DNA of 64,000 nt from Nonomuraea sp. NEAU-A123 (GTDB lineage Bacteria; Actinomycetota; Actinomycetes; Streptosporangiales; Streptosporangiaceae), in NCBI RefSeq assembly GCF_018603905.1, contig NZ_JAHFZZ010000004.1:496001-560000 (forward strand), read 5' to 3'. Each line of letters starts with the position of its first letter. Within the stretch, counting starts at the first letter, position 1. Below the pieces are notes generated by a model. The model saw only the letters and a program-made list of their open reading frames with translations. It searched no databases and had not been told where the DNA came from. Below, one piece after another: positions 34,983 through 42,889 of this stretch. A program made the position numbers and the translations under genes.

Positions 34983-34986
34983 CGAT

Positions 34987-35075
34987 CAGCGTGCTTTCCT
35001 GACCGAAGACGTCTCTTCTCAGCGTGCTTCCTGAACGGAGACACCTCTCCTGGGTGCTTTCCTGGCCGCAGGCAG
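34987..35075 (+). repeat. three degenerate ~33 bp tandem repeats
   Basis: The 3' spacer of the patatin gene holds about three imperfect units with the core CAGCGTGCTTTCCTGACCG / CAGCGTGCTTCCTGAACGG / GGTGCTTTCCTGGCCGC. No coding frame is supported. Confidence 0.65.
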
Positions 35076-35079
35076 CCTC

Positions 35080-35108
35080 GACCGGGCGCTCGGCGGGAGC
35101 GCCCGGTC
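35080..35108. terminator. bidirectional 12 bp hairpin
   Basis: GACCGGGCGCTC and GAGCGCCCGGTC are perfect complements around a 5 nt loop. The hairpin lies between the patatin gene (plus) and the small Cys ORF (minus), whose stop codon overlaps its right edge by 2 bp, so it can serve both. It lacks a U-tract. Confidence 0.7.
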
Positions 35109-35214
35109 AGCGCACTCGCGTGCGGGTCTTGAAGCACACTTCGCACCGCTGGGTGACGATGCGGCCGATGGCCTCGATCGTCAGCCAGCGGTGGCGAAGA
35201 TGAACAAGATTCAC
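35107..35214 (-). CDS. possible 35-residue CxxC miniprotein
   Basis: A short frame starting at GTG 35214 encodes a basic peptide beginning NLVHLRHRWLTIEAIGRIV and ending CEVCFKTRTRVR. It has one CxxC knuckle, third-position G/C bias after the first six codons, AAGAAAAAGG just upstream and a hairpin exactly at its stop. This looks like a conserved basic zinc-knuckle peptide (perhaps a dimeric site), but I cannot name a family. It lies downstream of msrB on the same strand. The coding call is moderate. Confidence 0.5.
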   Translation of the reverse strand: MNLVHLRHRWLTIEAIGRIVTQRCEVCFKTRTRVR

Positions 35215-35265
35215 GGCCTTTTTCTTACCCGCCCCGTACGATCGATACGCGGTGTCGCCGGTTGT

Positions 35266-35667
35266 TCACGCACTGGGTTCGAGCCGCAGGGACACGGAGT
35301 TGATGCAGTAACGGTCGTCCGTCGGTGTGGCGTACCCCTCGCCGTGGAAGACGTGCCCCAGGTGAGAGTCGCAGCGCGCGCACCGCACCTCGGTCCGCAC
35401 CATGCCGAGGCTGGAGTCCTCGATCAGCCGGACCGCGTCCGACTCCGACGGCTGGAAGAAACTCGGCCACCCGCAGTGCGACTCGAACTTCGTGTCCGAC
35501 CTGAACAGCTCAGCCCCGCACGCCCGGCAGGAGTAGACGCCCTCGGTCATCGTGTCGACGTACTCGCCGGTGAACGGGCGCTCCGTGCCCGCCTCCCTGA
35601 GCACGTGGAACTCATCGGGAGAGAGCTGGATCCGCCACTCGGCATCGCTCTTGACCACCTTTTCCAT
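35266..35667 (-). CDS. msrB: peptide-methionine (R)-S-oxide reductase
   Basis: The 133-residue protein reduces methionine-R-sulfoxide in proteins. It has the catalytic Cys121 (DDRYCINS), a possible resolving Cys65 (SHCGWPSF) and four zinc-binding cysteines (47, 50, 96, 99 in CRAC and CARC). ATG 35667 gives the normal N-terminus with TGGAAG upstream; the frame to 35766 adds unrelated sequence. It is monocistronic or shared with the small Cys ORF downstream. Confidence 0.94.
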   Translation of the reverse strand: MEKVVKSDAEWRIQLSPDEFHVLREAGTERPFTGEYVDTMTEGVYSCRACGAELFRSDTKFESHCGWPSFFQPSESDAVRLIEDSSLGMVRTEVRCARCDSHLGHVFHGEGYATPTDDRYCINSVSLRLEPSA

Positions 35668-35987
35668 GCTTCCAGCGTACGAGATCCGGCAAAAAGAGAT
35701 CTCCGTTGGGTGAAGCATCCCTTCTGGGACTAATTCGCGTCTTTGACGACAAGGGGGTGTCGTCACCTCCTGCCCAGAGGTGAGATCACTCGCCGGATCG
35801 TCTGGGCGGCACAGCCCACGCCCGTGCTGGCGCCGCCGACGATCCGAAAACCGGCCGGGTGGCGCGCCAGCGCCCGGAACGGTGTTGAGTGATCTTTAGG
35901 TCCGTCCCGTCGAGCCCCCGGTCCCGCCACCGCGGCGGCTCCGGGCGGACCGCCTCATCCATATAAAAATCAAATTCTCTATTTTTC
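35668..35987. other. 320 bp spacer without a supported gene, with an AT-rich patch
   Basis: It contains the msrB promoter side and, near 35960-35990, a run of A and T bases unusual for this genome (ATATAAAAATCAAATTCTCT then ATTTTTCTTT). The patch directly borders the dispersed repeat copy at 35988. A minus-strand frame at 35786-36013 is open but crosses the repeat and has no family features. Confidence 0.5.
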
Positions 35988-36083
35988 TTTACGGCAGGCA
36001 CGGTGGGCCCCACCCGCCTTACGGGGCTGGGGTCTGTCCAGGGGCACGCTCCTCTGGTGGAGCGGGCTGGGCGCCGTTACGTG
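35988..36083 (-). repeat. dispersed ~95 bp repeat, copy 1 (minus orientation)
   Basis: Read on the minus strand it begins ACGTAACGGCGCCCAG, contains GAGGAGCGT, CCCTGGACAGACCCC and AGCCCCGTAAGGCGGGTGGG, and ends GCCTGCCGTAAAG followed by an A-rich tail. It shares a 29 bp identical core with copy 2 (38120-38214) and a similar framework with copy 3 (60474-60575). It lies 54 bp beyond the ABC permease stop and is inverted relative to copy 2. Confidence 0.85.
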
Positions 36084-36137
36084 CGCATGGTTGGCCGAGT
36101 CCGTGGTCGATACGTGGGCGGGGGCGGTCGTTTTGCC

Positions 36138-36986
36138 TTACCCGATTCGTTGCAGGGCCTTCTCTCGGCGTTCTGCCACGCTGGAGCCCGATTCCCGGCG
36201 GGCCATCCGGCGTAGGACGATCGGCGCGAGGAGCAGGCCGAGTACGGCCCAGGCGCCGAGCACCCCGATGGTCTCCAGGTGTCGCCAGGATTCGCCGATC
36301 TCGACGGTGACCGCGCTGTCGGGCAGCAGGGCCGAGCGCATGCCGAGGCCGAGCCAGTAGATCGGGAAGGCCTGGGCGATCCACTGCACCCATTCCGGCA
36401 GCACCGTGAGCGGGTAGAAGATTCCGGAGATCGCGATCATGCCGAGGATCGGGAGCGTGAGCAATCCTTGGCTGCGCGCGCTGACGAACGCCGAGCCCAG
36501 GACCGCCCCGATCGGCAGGGTCGCCACCAGCCCCAGCGCCAGCACCCAGCTCAGGGTCAGCCAGGAACCCGGGTCGCCGATCGCGAGGCCGGAAACGAGG
36601 AACATGCCGGGAATCAGGAAGATCGCAAGGTGGACCAGCAGGCCGCCGGACACCGAGACGATCTTGCCGAGCAGGTAACCCACCATTCCGTTCGGTGTTG
36701 CCTTCGCCCGCAGGAGGGTTCCGTCTTCACGGTCGGCGGTGAGCTGCTGGCTCATGGTCATCATGGACATCGCGGCGTTCATGCCGAGGATGCTCGGCAT
36801 GACCAGGGTGCCGAGGGAGAATCCGCTCTGCCCGAAGGACACATCGCGCAGGAAGAACGTGGTGATCAGCATCAGCGAGGGCCAGAAGAAGTGGTTGACC
36901 AGATCACCGGCGTTGGTGAGCGACTGCCGCAGCTCGATCAGGCCGCGAGACCAGCCCGCACGCCATGCCACAGTGGTCGGATTCAT
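36138..36986 (-). CDS. ABC-2 type exporter permease
   Basis: A 282-residue integral membrane protein with about six helices, typical of ABC-2 (DrrB-like) permeases: a charged N-terminal segment (AGWSRGLIELRQSL), helices around 33-50, 60-75, 110-130, 140-165, 175-195 and 230-250, and a basic C-terminal tail. It should pair with the ATPase encoded just upstream (4 bp ATGA overlap) to export a small molecule or lipid. The gene pair lies between inverted repeat copies at 35988 and 38120. The substrate is not predictable. Confidence 0.85.
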   Translation of the reverse strand: MNPTTVAWRAGWSRGLIELRQSLTNAGDLVNHFFWPSLMLITTFFLRDVSFGQSGFSLGTLVMPSILGMNAAMSMMTMSQQLTADREDGTLLRAKATPNGMVGYLLGKIVSVSGGLLVHLAIFLIPGMFLVSGLAIGDPGSWLTLSWVLALGLVATLPIGAVLGSAFVSARSQGLLTLPILGMIAISGIFYPLTVLPEWVQWIAQAFPIYWLGLGMRSALLPDSAVTVEIGESWRHLETIGVLGAWAVLGLLLAPIVLRRMARRESGSSVAERREKALQRIG

Positions 36987-37867
36987 CGGGATTCCGCCTG
37001 GTGTACCAGGGAGAGGTAGGTGTCCTCCAGTGAGGCCCGGGTGACCTCGAGGTTCTCGATCTCCTCGCCGTACTGCTTGAACAGGTCGAAGGCCAGCCGG
37101 GTCGACTCGGTGGTCGACTGCCGGAAGCTCTGCCCGTCACGAGTCCAGCGCACCTCGTCCTGGCCGGCGATCTGCCGGGCGAGCTCCGCCGCCGTGCCGT
37201 CCGCGATGATCTGCCCTCCGTCGAGGACCAGGATGCGGTCGGCGAGTTTCTCGGCCTCGTTCAGATCGTGGGTGGTGAGCAGGATCGTGGTCTCTCCCGC
37301 CGCGGCGAGGCCTTCGACGAGTTCGTGGAAACCGCGCCGGGCCACCGGATCGAGCCCGGCGGTTGGCTCGTCGAGGAACACCAGCTCGGGGCGGCCCACG
37401 AGGCCGATCGCCACATCCAGTCGGCGCCGCTGCCCGCCGGAGAGCATCCTGACCTTCTTGTCCGCCTGCTCGGTCAGGCCGACCGCCGCGACGAGCTGAT
37501 CCGCGTTCCACGGCCGTTTGATCGACTGGGTGGAGTAGGCGGTGTAGTACAGGCCGAGATGCTCCAGCAACTCGCGGACCCGCCATTTGCCATGGTCACG
37601 CCAGGACTGCAGGACGATCCCCACCCGTGCCCGCCAATGCTCGTCGGCGTGTGCCGGATCGGTGCCGAGCACCTCGACCCGGCCTGCCGACCGCAGCCGG
37701 AAGCCTTCCATGATCTCGATCGAGGTGGTCTTTCCGGCCCCGTTCGGCCCGAGCAGGCACAGCACCTCGCCGTGATGCGCCCGGAAGTTCACCTCACGCA
37801 GGACGTCGGTCGTTCCGTAGCGCATACGCAGGCCGTCGACATCGAGCACGACTTCGCTCGTCGCCAT
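36983..37867 (-). CDS. ABC exporter ATP-binding protein (DrrA-like)
   Basis: The 294-residue ATPase has Walker A GPNGAGKTT (40-48), Q-loop VLQSW, signature MLSGGQRRR (near 143), Walker B LVFLDEPTAGLD and H-loop TTHD. A C-terminal extension (about 225-294) is typical of drug or antibiotic exporters. ATG 37867 is preceded by AAAGG with 7 nt spacing. An in-frame ATG at 38020 begins just where a transcript from the -10 at 38028-38033 would start, so a leaderless form with a 51-residue extension cannot be excluded. The promoter carries a perfect palindrome. Confidence 0.87.
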   Translation of the reverse strand: MATSEVVLDVDGLRMRYGTTDVLREVNFRAHHGEVLCLLGPNGAGKTTSIEIMEGFRLRSAGRVEVLGTDPAHADEHWRARVGIVLQSWRDHGKWRVRELLEHLGLYYTAYSTQSIKRPWNADQLVAAVGLTEQADKKVRMLSGGQRRRLDVAIGLVGRPELVFLDEPTAGLDPVARRGFHELVEGLAAAGETTILLTTHDLNEAEKLADRILVLDGGQIIADGTAAELARQIAGQDEVRWTRDGQSFRQSTTESTRLAFDLFKQYGEEIENLEVTRASLEDTYLSLVHQAESR

Positions 37868-38027
37868 CGTCTCGCCTTTCATGTGGTTGGGGTGGTGAAG
37901 GGCTTTTTCGCGCGGCTGGACCCGGCCGAAGCGCATGACGCCTTCGCGGCCCGGCGTTCGAGCCACGGCCGCCGACGGATCGGCGGGCTCTTCGGATACG
38001 GGGATCTCAGCACCGGGCATGCAAGAA

Positions 38028-38058
38028 ACCGTAGTTGACTAATCTCAGATTAGTCAAC
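38028..38058 (-). promoter_or_regulatory. ABC exporter promoter with 12-1-12 palindromic operator
   Basis: GTTGACTAATCT-C-AGATTAGTCAAC (38034-38058) is a perfect inverted repeat. On the minus strand it contains the -35 TTGACT (38057-38052), and 18 bp later lies TACGGT (38033-38028), a good -10. A repressor on the palindrome would block RNA polymerase. No TetR, MarR or PadR gene is adjacent. Confidence 0.75.
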
Positions 38059-38119
38059 GCGGGTTGCTTGGTGCGAGTGATCGCTCGTCTCAGCCATTCC
38101 ACGCGGATGGTTGTGCCGT

Positions 38120-38214
38120 CACGTCACGGCGCTCGGCCACCCCCACCGGAGGAGCGTTTCCCTGGACAGACCCCAGCCCCGTAAGGCGTGTGGGGCTCAC
38201 CCGGCCTGCCGTAC
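38120..38214 (+). repeat. dispersed ~95 bp repeat, copy 2 (plus orientation)
   Basis: Same element as 35988-36083, in opposite orientation. It starts CACGTCACGGCGCTCGG and ends GGCCTGCCGTACAAG before an A-rich run (AAAAAAGAAA). It lies between the exporter promoter and the LigD-polymerase gene, 36 bp before the latter. Internally GCCCC...GGGGC can pair into a hairpin. Confidence 0.85.
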
Positions 38215-38249
38215 AAGATCGAAAAAAGAAAGGCGGGTAAGTTGGGCAC

Positions 38250-39257
38250 ATGGCGTCGCCGTTTGTTGAGATTGAGGTGGGGGAGCGGACCGTTAAGGTC
38301 ACAAATCCCGACAAGGTGTACTTCCCGGAGATCGGGGCGACCAAGCGCGAGCTCGTCGAGTACTACGTGAGCGTCGGCGACGGCGCCCTGCGCGCGCTGA
38401 AGGACCGGCCGACCAACCTGAAACGCCACCCCGACGGGGTGCACAGTCCGGCGATCTACCAGAAGCGGATGCCGCCCAAGCATCCCGACTGGCTCCAGAC
38501 CGTGACCGTCACGTTCCCCAGCGGGCGCACGGCCGACTCGCTGCGCGTCACCGAGGTGGCCGCCATCGCCTACTGCGCGAACCTCGGCACCATCGACTTC
38601 CACCCCTGGCAGGTGCGCGCCGCCGACACCGAGCACCCCGACGAGCTCCGCATCGACCTCGACCCGCAGCCCGGCCTGGAGTTCGACGCCGCGCGCAAGG
38701 CCGCGTTCCTGACCCGCGAGGTGCTGGACGACCTGGGGATGACCGGGTTCGTGAAGACCTCGGGGAACCGCGGCGTGCACATCGCCGTGCGGATCGAGCC
38801 GCGCTGGGACTTCGTCCAGGTCCGGTACGCGGGCATCGCCCTGGCCAGAGCCGTCGAGGCGCGGGACCCCGGCCTGGTCACGACCGCCTGGTGGAAGGAG
38901 GAACGCGGCGAACGGGTCTTCATCGACTTCAACCAGAACGCCCGCGACCGCACCATAGCCAGCGCCTACTCCGTCCGGGCCAGGCCGGACGCCACCGTCT
39001 CCACTCCGCTCACCTGGGACGAGCTGGCCGACGCCGACCCGCGCGACTTCGACATTCGCACCGTCCCGGCCCGCTTCGCCAAGCTGGGCGACGTCCACGC
39101 CGCCATCGACGACCAGGCGTACTCGCTCGACACCCTGCTCGAATGGTTCGACGGCGACGAACGCGGCGACATGCCCTATCCCCCCAACTACCCGAAGATG
39201 CCGGGGGAGCCCAAGCGCGTGCAGCCCAGCAAGGCCAGGGACAGCGACCAAGACTGA
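38250..39257 (+). CDS. stand-alone LigD-type polymerase/primase domain (NHEJ)
   Basis: A 335-residue protein equal to the PolDom of LigD (archaeo-eukaryotic primase fold). It shows the catalytic DLD at Asp136/Asp138 (RIDLDPQPG), SGNRGVHI (about 171-178), FIDFNQN with a third acidic residue near 229, and the 5'-phosphate-binding basic residues near the N-terminus. In mycobacteria this domain is fused to the ligase; here it stands alone, as in many Streptosporangiales and Streptomyces. It probably fills gaps at double-strand breaks together with Ku and a separate ligase; the 57946 ligase is a candidate. No ku gene is in the window. Confidence 0.92.
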   Translation: MASPFVEIEVGERTVKVTNPDKVYFPEIGATKRELVEYYVSVGDGALRALKDRPTNLKRHPDGVHSPAIYQKRMPPKHPDWLQTVTVTFPSGRTADSLRVTEVAAIAYCANLGTIDFHPWQVRAADTEHPDELRIDLDPQPGLEFDAARKAAFLTREVLDDLGMTGFVKTSGNRGVHIAVRIEPRWDFVQVRYAGIALARAVEARDPGLVTTAWWKEERGERVFIDFNQNARDRTIASAYSVRARPDATVSTPLTWDELADADPRDFDIRTVPARFAKLGDVHAAIDDQAYSLDTLLEWFDGDERGDMPYPPNYPKMPGEPKRVQPSKARDSDQD

Positions 39258-39267
39258 GCGGCGGGTT

Positions 39268-39369
39268 TCAGTGCCGCACCATCGGCAGGAAGACCTGGTC
39301 GACGATCTCGATGAGGCTGCTGTGTCGGAAGCGGTGGGTGGCCAAGGTCGCCCACCGCAGGTGTTGCGG
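39268..39369 (-). pseudogene. possible C-terminal remnant of a TetR-type regulator
   Basis: A 33-codon minus-strand segment after an in-frame stop reads PQHLRWATLATHRFRHSSLI then EIVDQVFLPMVRH and a stop. Helical character and codon bias resemble the last helix of TetR-family proteins. There is no start or HTH. It could be the stub of a regulator, but the match is weak. Confidence 0.3.
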
Positions 39370-39526
39370 TCACTGGTTGTAGGTCACTTCCGCGGTTAGT
39401 CGGCCTGGACAAAACGCTGAGTAAGTGACTGATTTCACTTCGATCACATTACTTGACTCTTGGTCTAATAGTTCGCGAGGCTCTCTTTCTATCTCGGGGC
39501 GTGACAACCGATTCGGGAGCCGTGTT

Positions 39527-40024
39527 ATGACAAGAGCGCGAAGTCTCGCAGCCGCCGGAGCCTTGGCGGCCTTCGTGGCCGGTGGCGTGAGCATGGCGGC
39601 GGGCATCGGGACCGCCTCAGCCGCCACTCGGGACGAGCCGAACACGGCGGCCACCTGCCTGCTGCCCATCCTGCCGTGCGAGGTTCAGCCGTCGCTCGGG
39701 GTGCCTGACCTGCCCATCCCCAACCCGCTCGACAGTTGGTCGAGCGCGCCCGCGCCGGACGACTCGTGGTCGCCGCCGCCCGGTGAGCCGGAGCCCTCGA
39801 AGGAGCCCGACCGGCCGTGGAAGCCGGTCGACGAAGAGGAGCACCGGATGCCGCAGGGCCATCCCGAGACGGGAGCGGGCGGGCTGGTGCCCGAGCCGCC
39901 GGTGTGGCCGTTCGCCGCGGGTGGCGTCGCGTTGCTGGCCGGGGCCGGGTTGACCGGGTTCGCCGTGCGGCGCGGCAAGGGCGAGGATGACGCGGCGAGG
40001 ATGGCGCAGGCGGGCCTGCGGTGA
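39527..40024 (+). CDS. secreted Pro-rich protein with sortase-type sorting signal
   Basis: The 165-residue preprotein has a signal peptide (1-32, cut after ASA), two cysteines (44, 51), a Pro/Ser/Glu-rich stalk (about 55-108), the pentapeptide HPETG at 112-116, a membrane helix (about 127-147) and a basic RRGKG stop. This order matches LPxTG-type cell-wall sorting signals, although the cytoplasmic tail is longer than usual. The class F sortase encoded 82 bp downstream is the obvious partner. ATG 39527 follows CGGGAG. Probably a surface stalk protein; no known domain. Confidence 0.72.
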   Translation: MTRARSLAAAGALAAFVAGGVSMAAGIGTASAATRDEPNTAATCLLPILPCEVQPSLGVPDLPIPNPLDSWSSAPAPDDSWSPPPGEPEPSKEPDRPWKPVDEEEHRMPQGHPETGAGGLVPEPPVWPFAAGGVALLAGAGLTGFAVRRGKGEDDAARMAQAGLR

Positions 40025-40106
40025 CACGGGCGCAGACCGGTCGGTGGTGACGAAGCAGGTCGGCCGGCGGTGACGAAGGCGCGAAGCGGGCGGTGTAGAC
40101 GATGGC

Positions 40107-40802
40107 GTGGGTGACGGGCCGGTGACACGGGCGGCCGGGGCGAAGCTGATCTGGGCCGGGGCGGGTGTGGTGTCGCTGGCCGGGGTGTTGCTGATCGGGT
40201 TCGGGATCAACGGCATGCTCGAGGACGGCGAGCCAGAGCCCGATACTGCGGCGGCCGCCGGGCCCCAGGCGGTCAAGGCCACCGGCCTGCCGTCGCTGGA
40301 CGTGCCGCTCGACAAGGTCGCCAAGCCGATGAAGGCCGCGCGGCCCACGGCCGTCTACATCCCCTCGATCGGCGTGTCGGCGCCGCTGATGGAGCTCGGG
40401 CTCGACGCCGCCGGGGCGATCCAGAACCCGCCCTTCGACCCGCCGAACCTGGCCGGCTGGTACCGCTACGGCGCCGTCCCCGGTGGGCGCGGCGCCGCCG
40501 TGATCACCGGTCACCTCGACACGAAGAACGGCCCGGCCGTGTTCGCGAGCCTCAAGAACGTCAAACGCGGCGAACAGGTGCAGGTGCTGCGGGCCGACCG
40601 GTCCGTGGCCGTGTTCGTGGTGGACCGGGTCGAGCACACGCCGAAGCGGAGCTTCCCCGCCAAGAAGGTGTACGGGAAGATCAACTATCCGGGGCTCCGG
40701 CTGGTGACCTGCGGGGGGACCTTTGACCGCCAGGCGCACAGCTATCGCGACAACACCATCGTGTTCGCCCACCTGGCGGCGCCGTACTATCCGAAAAGCT
40801 AG
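40107..40802 (+). CDS. class F sortase
   Basis: The 231-residue protein has an N-terminal membrane helix (about 14-35) and a sortase beta-barrel with catalytic His136 (TGHLDT), Cys202 (LVTCGG) and an Arg near 208-214 (FDRQAHSYRDN). Class F sortases are membrane-anchored transpeptidases common in actinobacteria. The likely substrate is the HPETG-bearing protein just upstream. The start is uncertain between GTG 40107 and GTG 40122. It converges with the acyl-CoA dehydrogenase gene, overlapping it by 4 bp. Confidence 0.88.
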   Translation: MGDGPVTRAAGAKLIWAGAGVVSLAGVLLIGFGINGMLEDGEPEPDTAAAAGPQAVKATGLPSLDVPLDKVAKPMKAARPTAVYIPSIGVSAPLMELGLDAAGAIQNPPFDPPNLAGWYRYGAVPGGRGAAVITGHLDTKNGPAVFASLKNVKRGEQVQVLRADRSVAVFVVDRVEHTPKRSFPAKKVYGKINYPGLRLVTCGGTFDRQAHSYRDNTIVFAHLAAPYYPKS

Positions 40803-42850
40803 GGATCGCGGGGGAGGCCGAGGGCGCGTTCGGCGATGATGTTCAGCTGGACCTCGGCGGTGCCGCCGCCGATGGTGAACGCCCTGGTGGTCAGGATCGT
40901 CCGTGACCAGCGGGCGTTCGAGGGGTCGAGCGACCAGCAGTACTCGGAGATGGCCTGGGCGTGGCGCATGCCGAGGAGTTTGCGCACGCTGGGAGCCGTG
41001 CCCGGGTCGGCGCCCGAGAGCTGGGAGAGCGTCACGCGCAGGCCGAGCGCCGAGATGGCCTGGCCCTCCGCCCAGAGGCGGCCCGCCTGTTCCCGCTGGG
41101 ACTGCCGGAGGCCGGGCAGCTTGCCGATGAGTTCGATCATGTCGGTGTGCTGGGAGCCGGGGCCCCAGGAGTCGCCGAGCGCGACCCGTTCGTGCGACAG
41201 CGTGTCGCGGGCCACCCGCCAGCCGCCGTCGACCTCGCCGACCACCTGGTCATCGGGTACGAACACGTCATCCAGGAACACCTCGTTGAAGATCTCCTCG
41301 CCGTTGATCTCCTTGAGCGGCCTGGCGGTAATGCCCGGCGTGGACATCTCCACCAGGAAGTAAGTGATGCCCTCGTGCTTGGATTTTTCGGGAGATGTCC
41401 GCGCCAGACATATCCCGAAATGTGCGTACTGAGCGAGAGAGGTCCAGATTTTCTGGCCCGTCAAGGACCAGCCGCCCTCCACCCGCGTCGCCTTCGTCGA
41501 GAGGCCCGCCAGGTCGGAGCCTGCGCCCGGCTCGCTGAAGAGCTGGCACCACACGATCTCGCCGGTGAACGTCCTGGGCAGGAAGCGTTCCGCCTGCTCG
41601 GGGGTGCCGTACTTGACGATGGACGGCACGGCCCAGGCCGCGATGCCGAGGTTCGGGCGGTTGAGGTCGCGGAACTCCTGATGGATGATCACCTGCTCCA
41701 GCGGTGACGCCGCCCGCCCCCACGGCTTCGGGAGGAAGGGCATGATCCACCCTTCCCGCGCGAACCTCGCCAGCCTGGTTCCCCGCTCCATCGCCCGCAG
41801 GGACGCTGCCTCGGCCCGGATCGCGTCCCGTACGTTCGCCGCCTCTTCCGGAAGATCGGGCTCCATCCGCCGCCGTACCCCCGCCATGGCCAGCCCGGCC
41901 ACCTTCTCGGCCCACCCACCCGGGTCGTTGGCCAGCATCCTGTCGGACAGGGCCCTGCGGTAGTAGCGATGGGCGTCGTGCTCGTAGGTGTAACCGATGC
42001 CGCCGAGAACCTGGATCGCGTCGGCCGCGCACCGTACGGCCGCATCGGGCCCCAGCACCGCCGCCACCCCGACCGCCAGCCGCGCCTCATCACCGATGAT
42101 CCACGATCCCGTACGACCCGTGTCGTCCAGGGCCCTGGCCGCGTCCCATACGGAGGCACGTGCCTGCTCCAGCGCCACCAGCGCCGCCGCCACCCGATGC
42201 TTGACCCCCTGGAACTGCCCGATCGGCCGCCCGAACTGCTCCCGCACCTTGGCGTACTCGGCGGCCGTAGCCACGGCCCACGCCCCCACCCCGCACGCGT
42301 CCGCGCCCAGCAGCACGGCGGCCACCTCACGCACCGGTACGACACCGAGCGGCCGCTTCCGCGCCCCGGCGAACCCCACGATCGAGCACACGGCCCGGTC
42401 GAGATCCACGCCCTCGAACGGCTCGGCGGTGACATCCTCCCGATCGAACAGCGACCACTCCCCGTCCCCGACGGGCAGCAGGAAGACATCGGCCTCGGCG
42501 GACCCTAGCGCGAGCAGCGTGTCGCCGCCGGCCGTACCGTGCAGGGCGACCGTCGCGGTGAGCGACCCGTCGGCGAGACCGGTCAGCAGATCCGTCGGCC
42601 CCGAGGACCGCGCGAGCACCGCGGAGGCGAGCACGGTCGGCAGGTAGGCGCCGGGCACGCGCCGCTCGCCGAGCACCTCCAGCGCCACGGCCAGCTCCAG
42701 CAGCCCATAACCCTGCCCGCCGTACTCCTCGGGCAGGTGCAGCCTGAGCACGCCCTGCTCGGCCAGCGCTCGTTGGCTCGTGTCCCGCCCGGCCTGCCCG
42801 CGTACGGAGGCGGCCAGCGCCCGGTGCTCCTCGGTCAGCCCGATCCCCAT
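40799..42850 (-). CDS. fused tandem acyl-CoA dehydrogenase
   Basis: A 683-residue protein made of two acyl-CoA dehydrogenase units (about 1-340 and 345-683). The first keeps the catalytic-type Glu in GGIGYTYEHDAHRYYRR (about 285-301). The second has WCQLFSEPGAGSDLAGLSTKA and the FAD-binding GGGTAEVQLNIIAERALG but no Glu in the matching place. This resembles mycobacterial FadE alpha2-beta2 pairs, which act on steroid or branched acyl-CoA, joined into one chain. ATG 42850 is the only good start. It is flanked by the sortase (convergent) and the ArsR-type regulator. Confidence 0.85.
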   Translation of the reverse strand: MGIGLTEEHRALAASVRGQAGRDTSQRALAEQGVLRLHLPEEYGGQGYGLLELAVALEVLGERRVPGAYLPTVLASAVLARSSGPTDLLTGLADGSLTATVALHGTAGGDTLLALGSAEADVFLLPVGDGEWSLFDREDVTAEPFEGVDLDRAVCSIVGFAGARKRPLGVVPVREVAAVLLGADACGVGAWAVATAAEYAKVREQFGRPIGQFQGVKHRVAAALVALEQARASVWDAARALDDTGRTGSWIIGDEARLAVGVAAVLGPDAAVRCAADAIQVLGGIGYTYEHDAHRYYRRALSDRMLANDPGGWAEKVAGLAMAGVRRRMEPDLPEEAANVRDAIRAEAASLRAMERGTRLARFAREGWIMPFLPKPWGRAASPLEQVIIHQEFRDLNRPNLGIAAWAVPSIVKYGTPEQAERFLPRTFTGEIVWCQLFSEPGAGSDLAGLSTKATRVEGGWSLTGQKIWTSLAQYAHFGICLARTSPEKSKHEGITYFLVEMSTPGITARPLKEINGEEIFNEVFLDDVFVPDDQVVGEVDGGWRVARDTLSHERVALGDSWGPGSQHTDMIELIGKLPGLRQSQREQAGRLWAEGQAISALGLRVTLSQLSGADPGTAPSVRKLLGMRHAQAISEYCWSLDPSNARWSRTILTTRAFTIGGGTAEVQLNIIAERALGLPRDP

Positions 42851-42889
42851 GCCACCGAATCTAGAACCTTATTCGGTGGATCTCCAGAG

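Noticed and set aside
35786..36013. 75-codon minus-strand frame near msrB
   Set aside because: It runs through the dispersed repeat and the AT-rich patch, has no family features and no ribosome-binding site.
37868..38020. N-terminal extension of the ABC ATPase as the main start
   Set aside because: The internal ATG 37867 has a good Shine-Dalgarno and the family N-terminus; the leaderless alternative is kept only as a finding.
38250..39257. A full LigD with a fused ligase
   Set aside because: The protein ends after the polymerase domain (335 residues) and no ligase motif follows.
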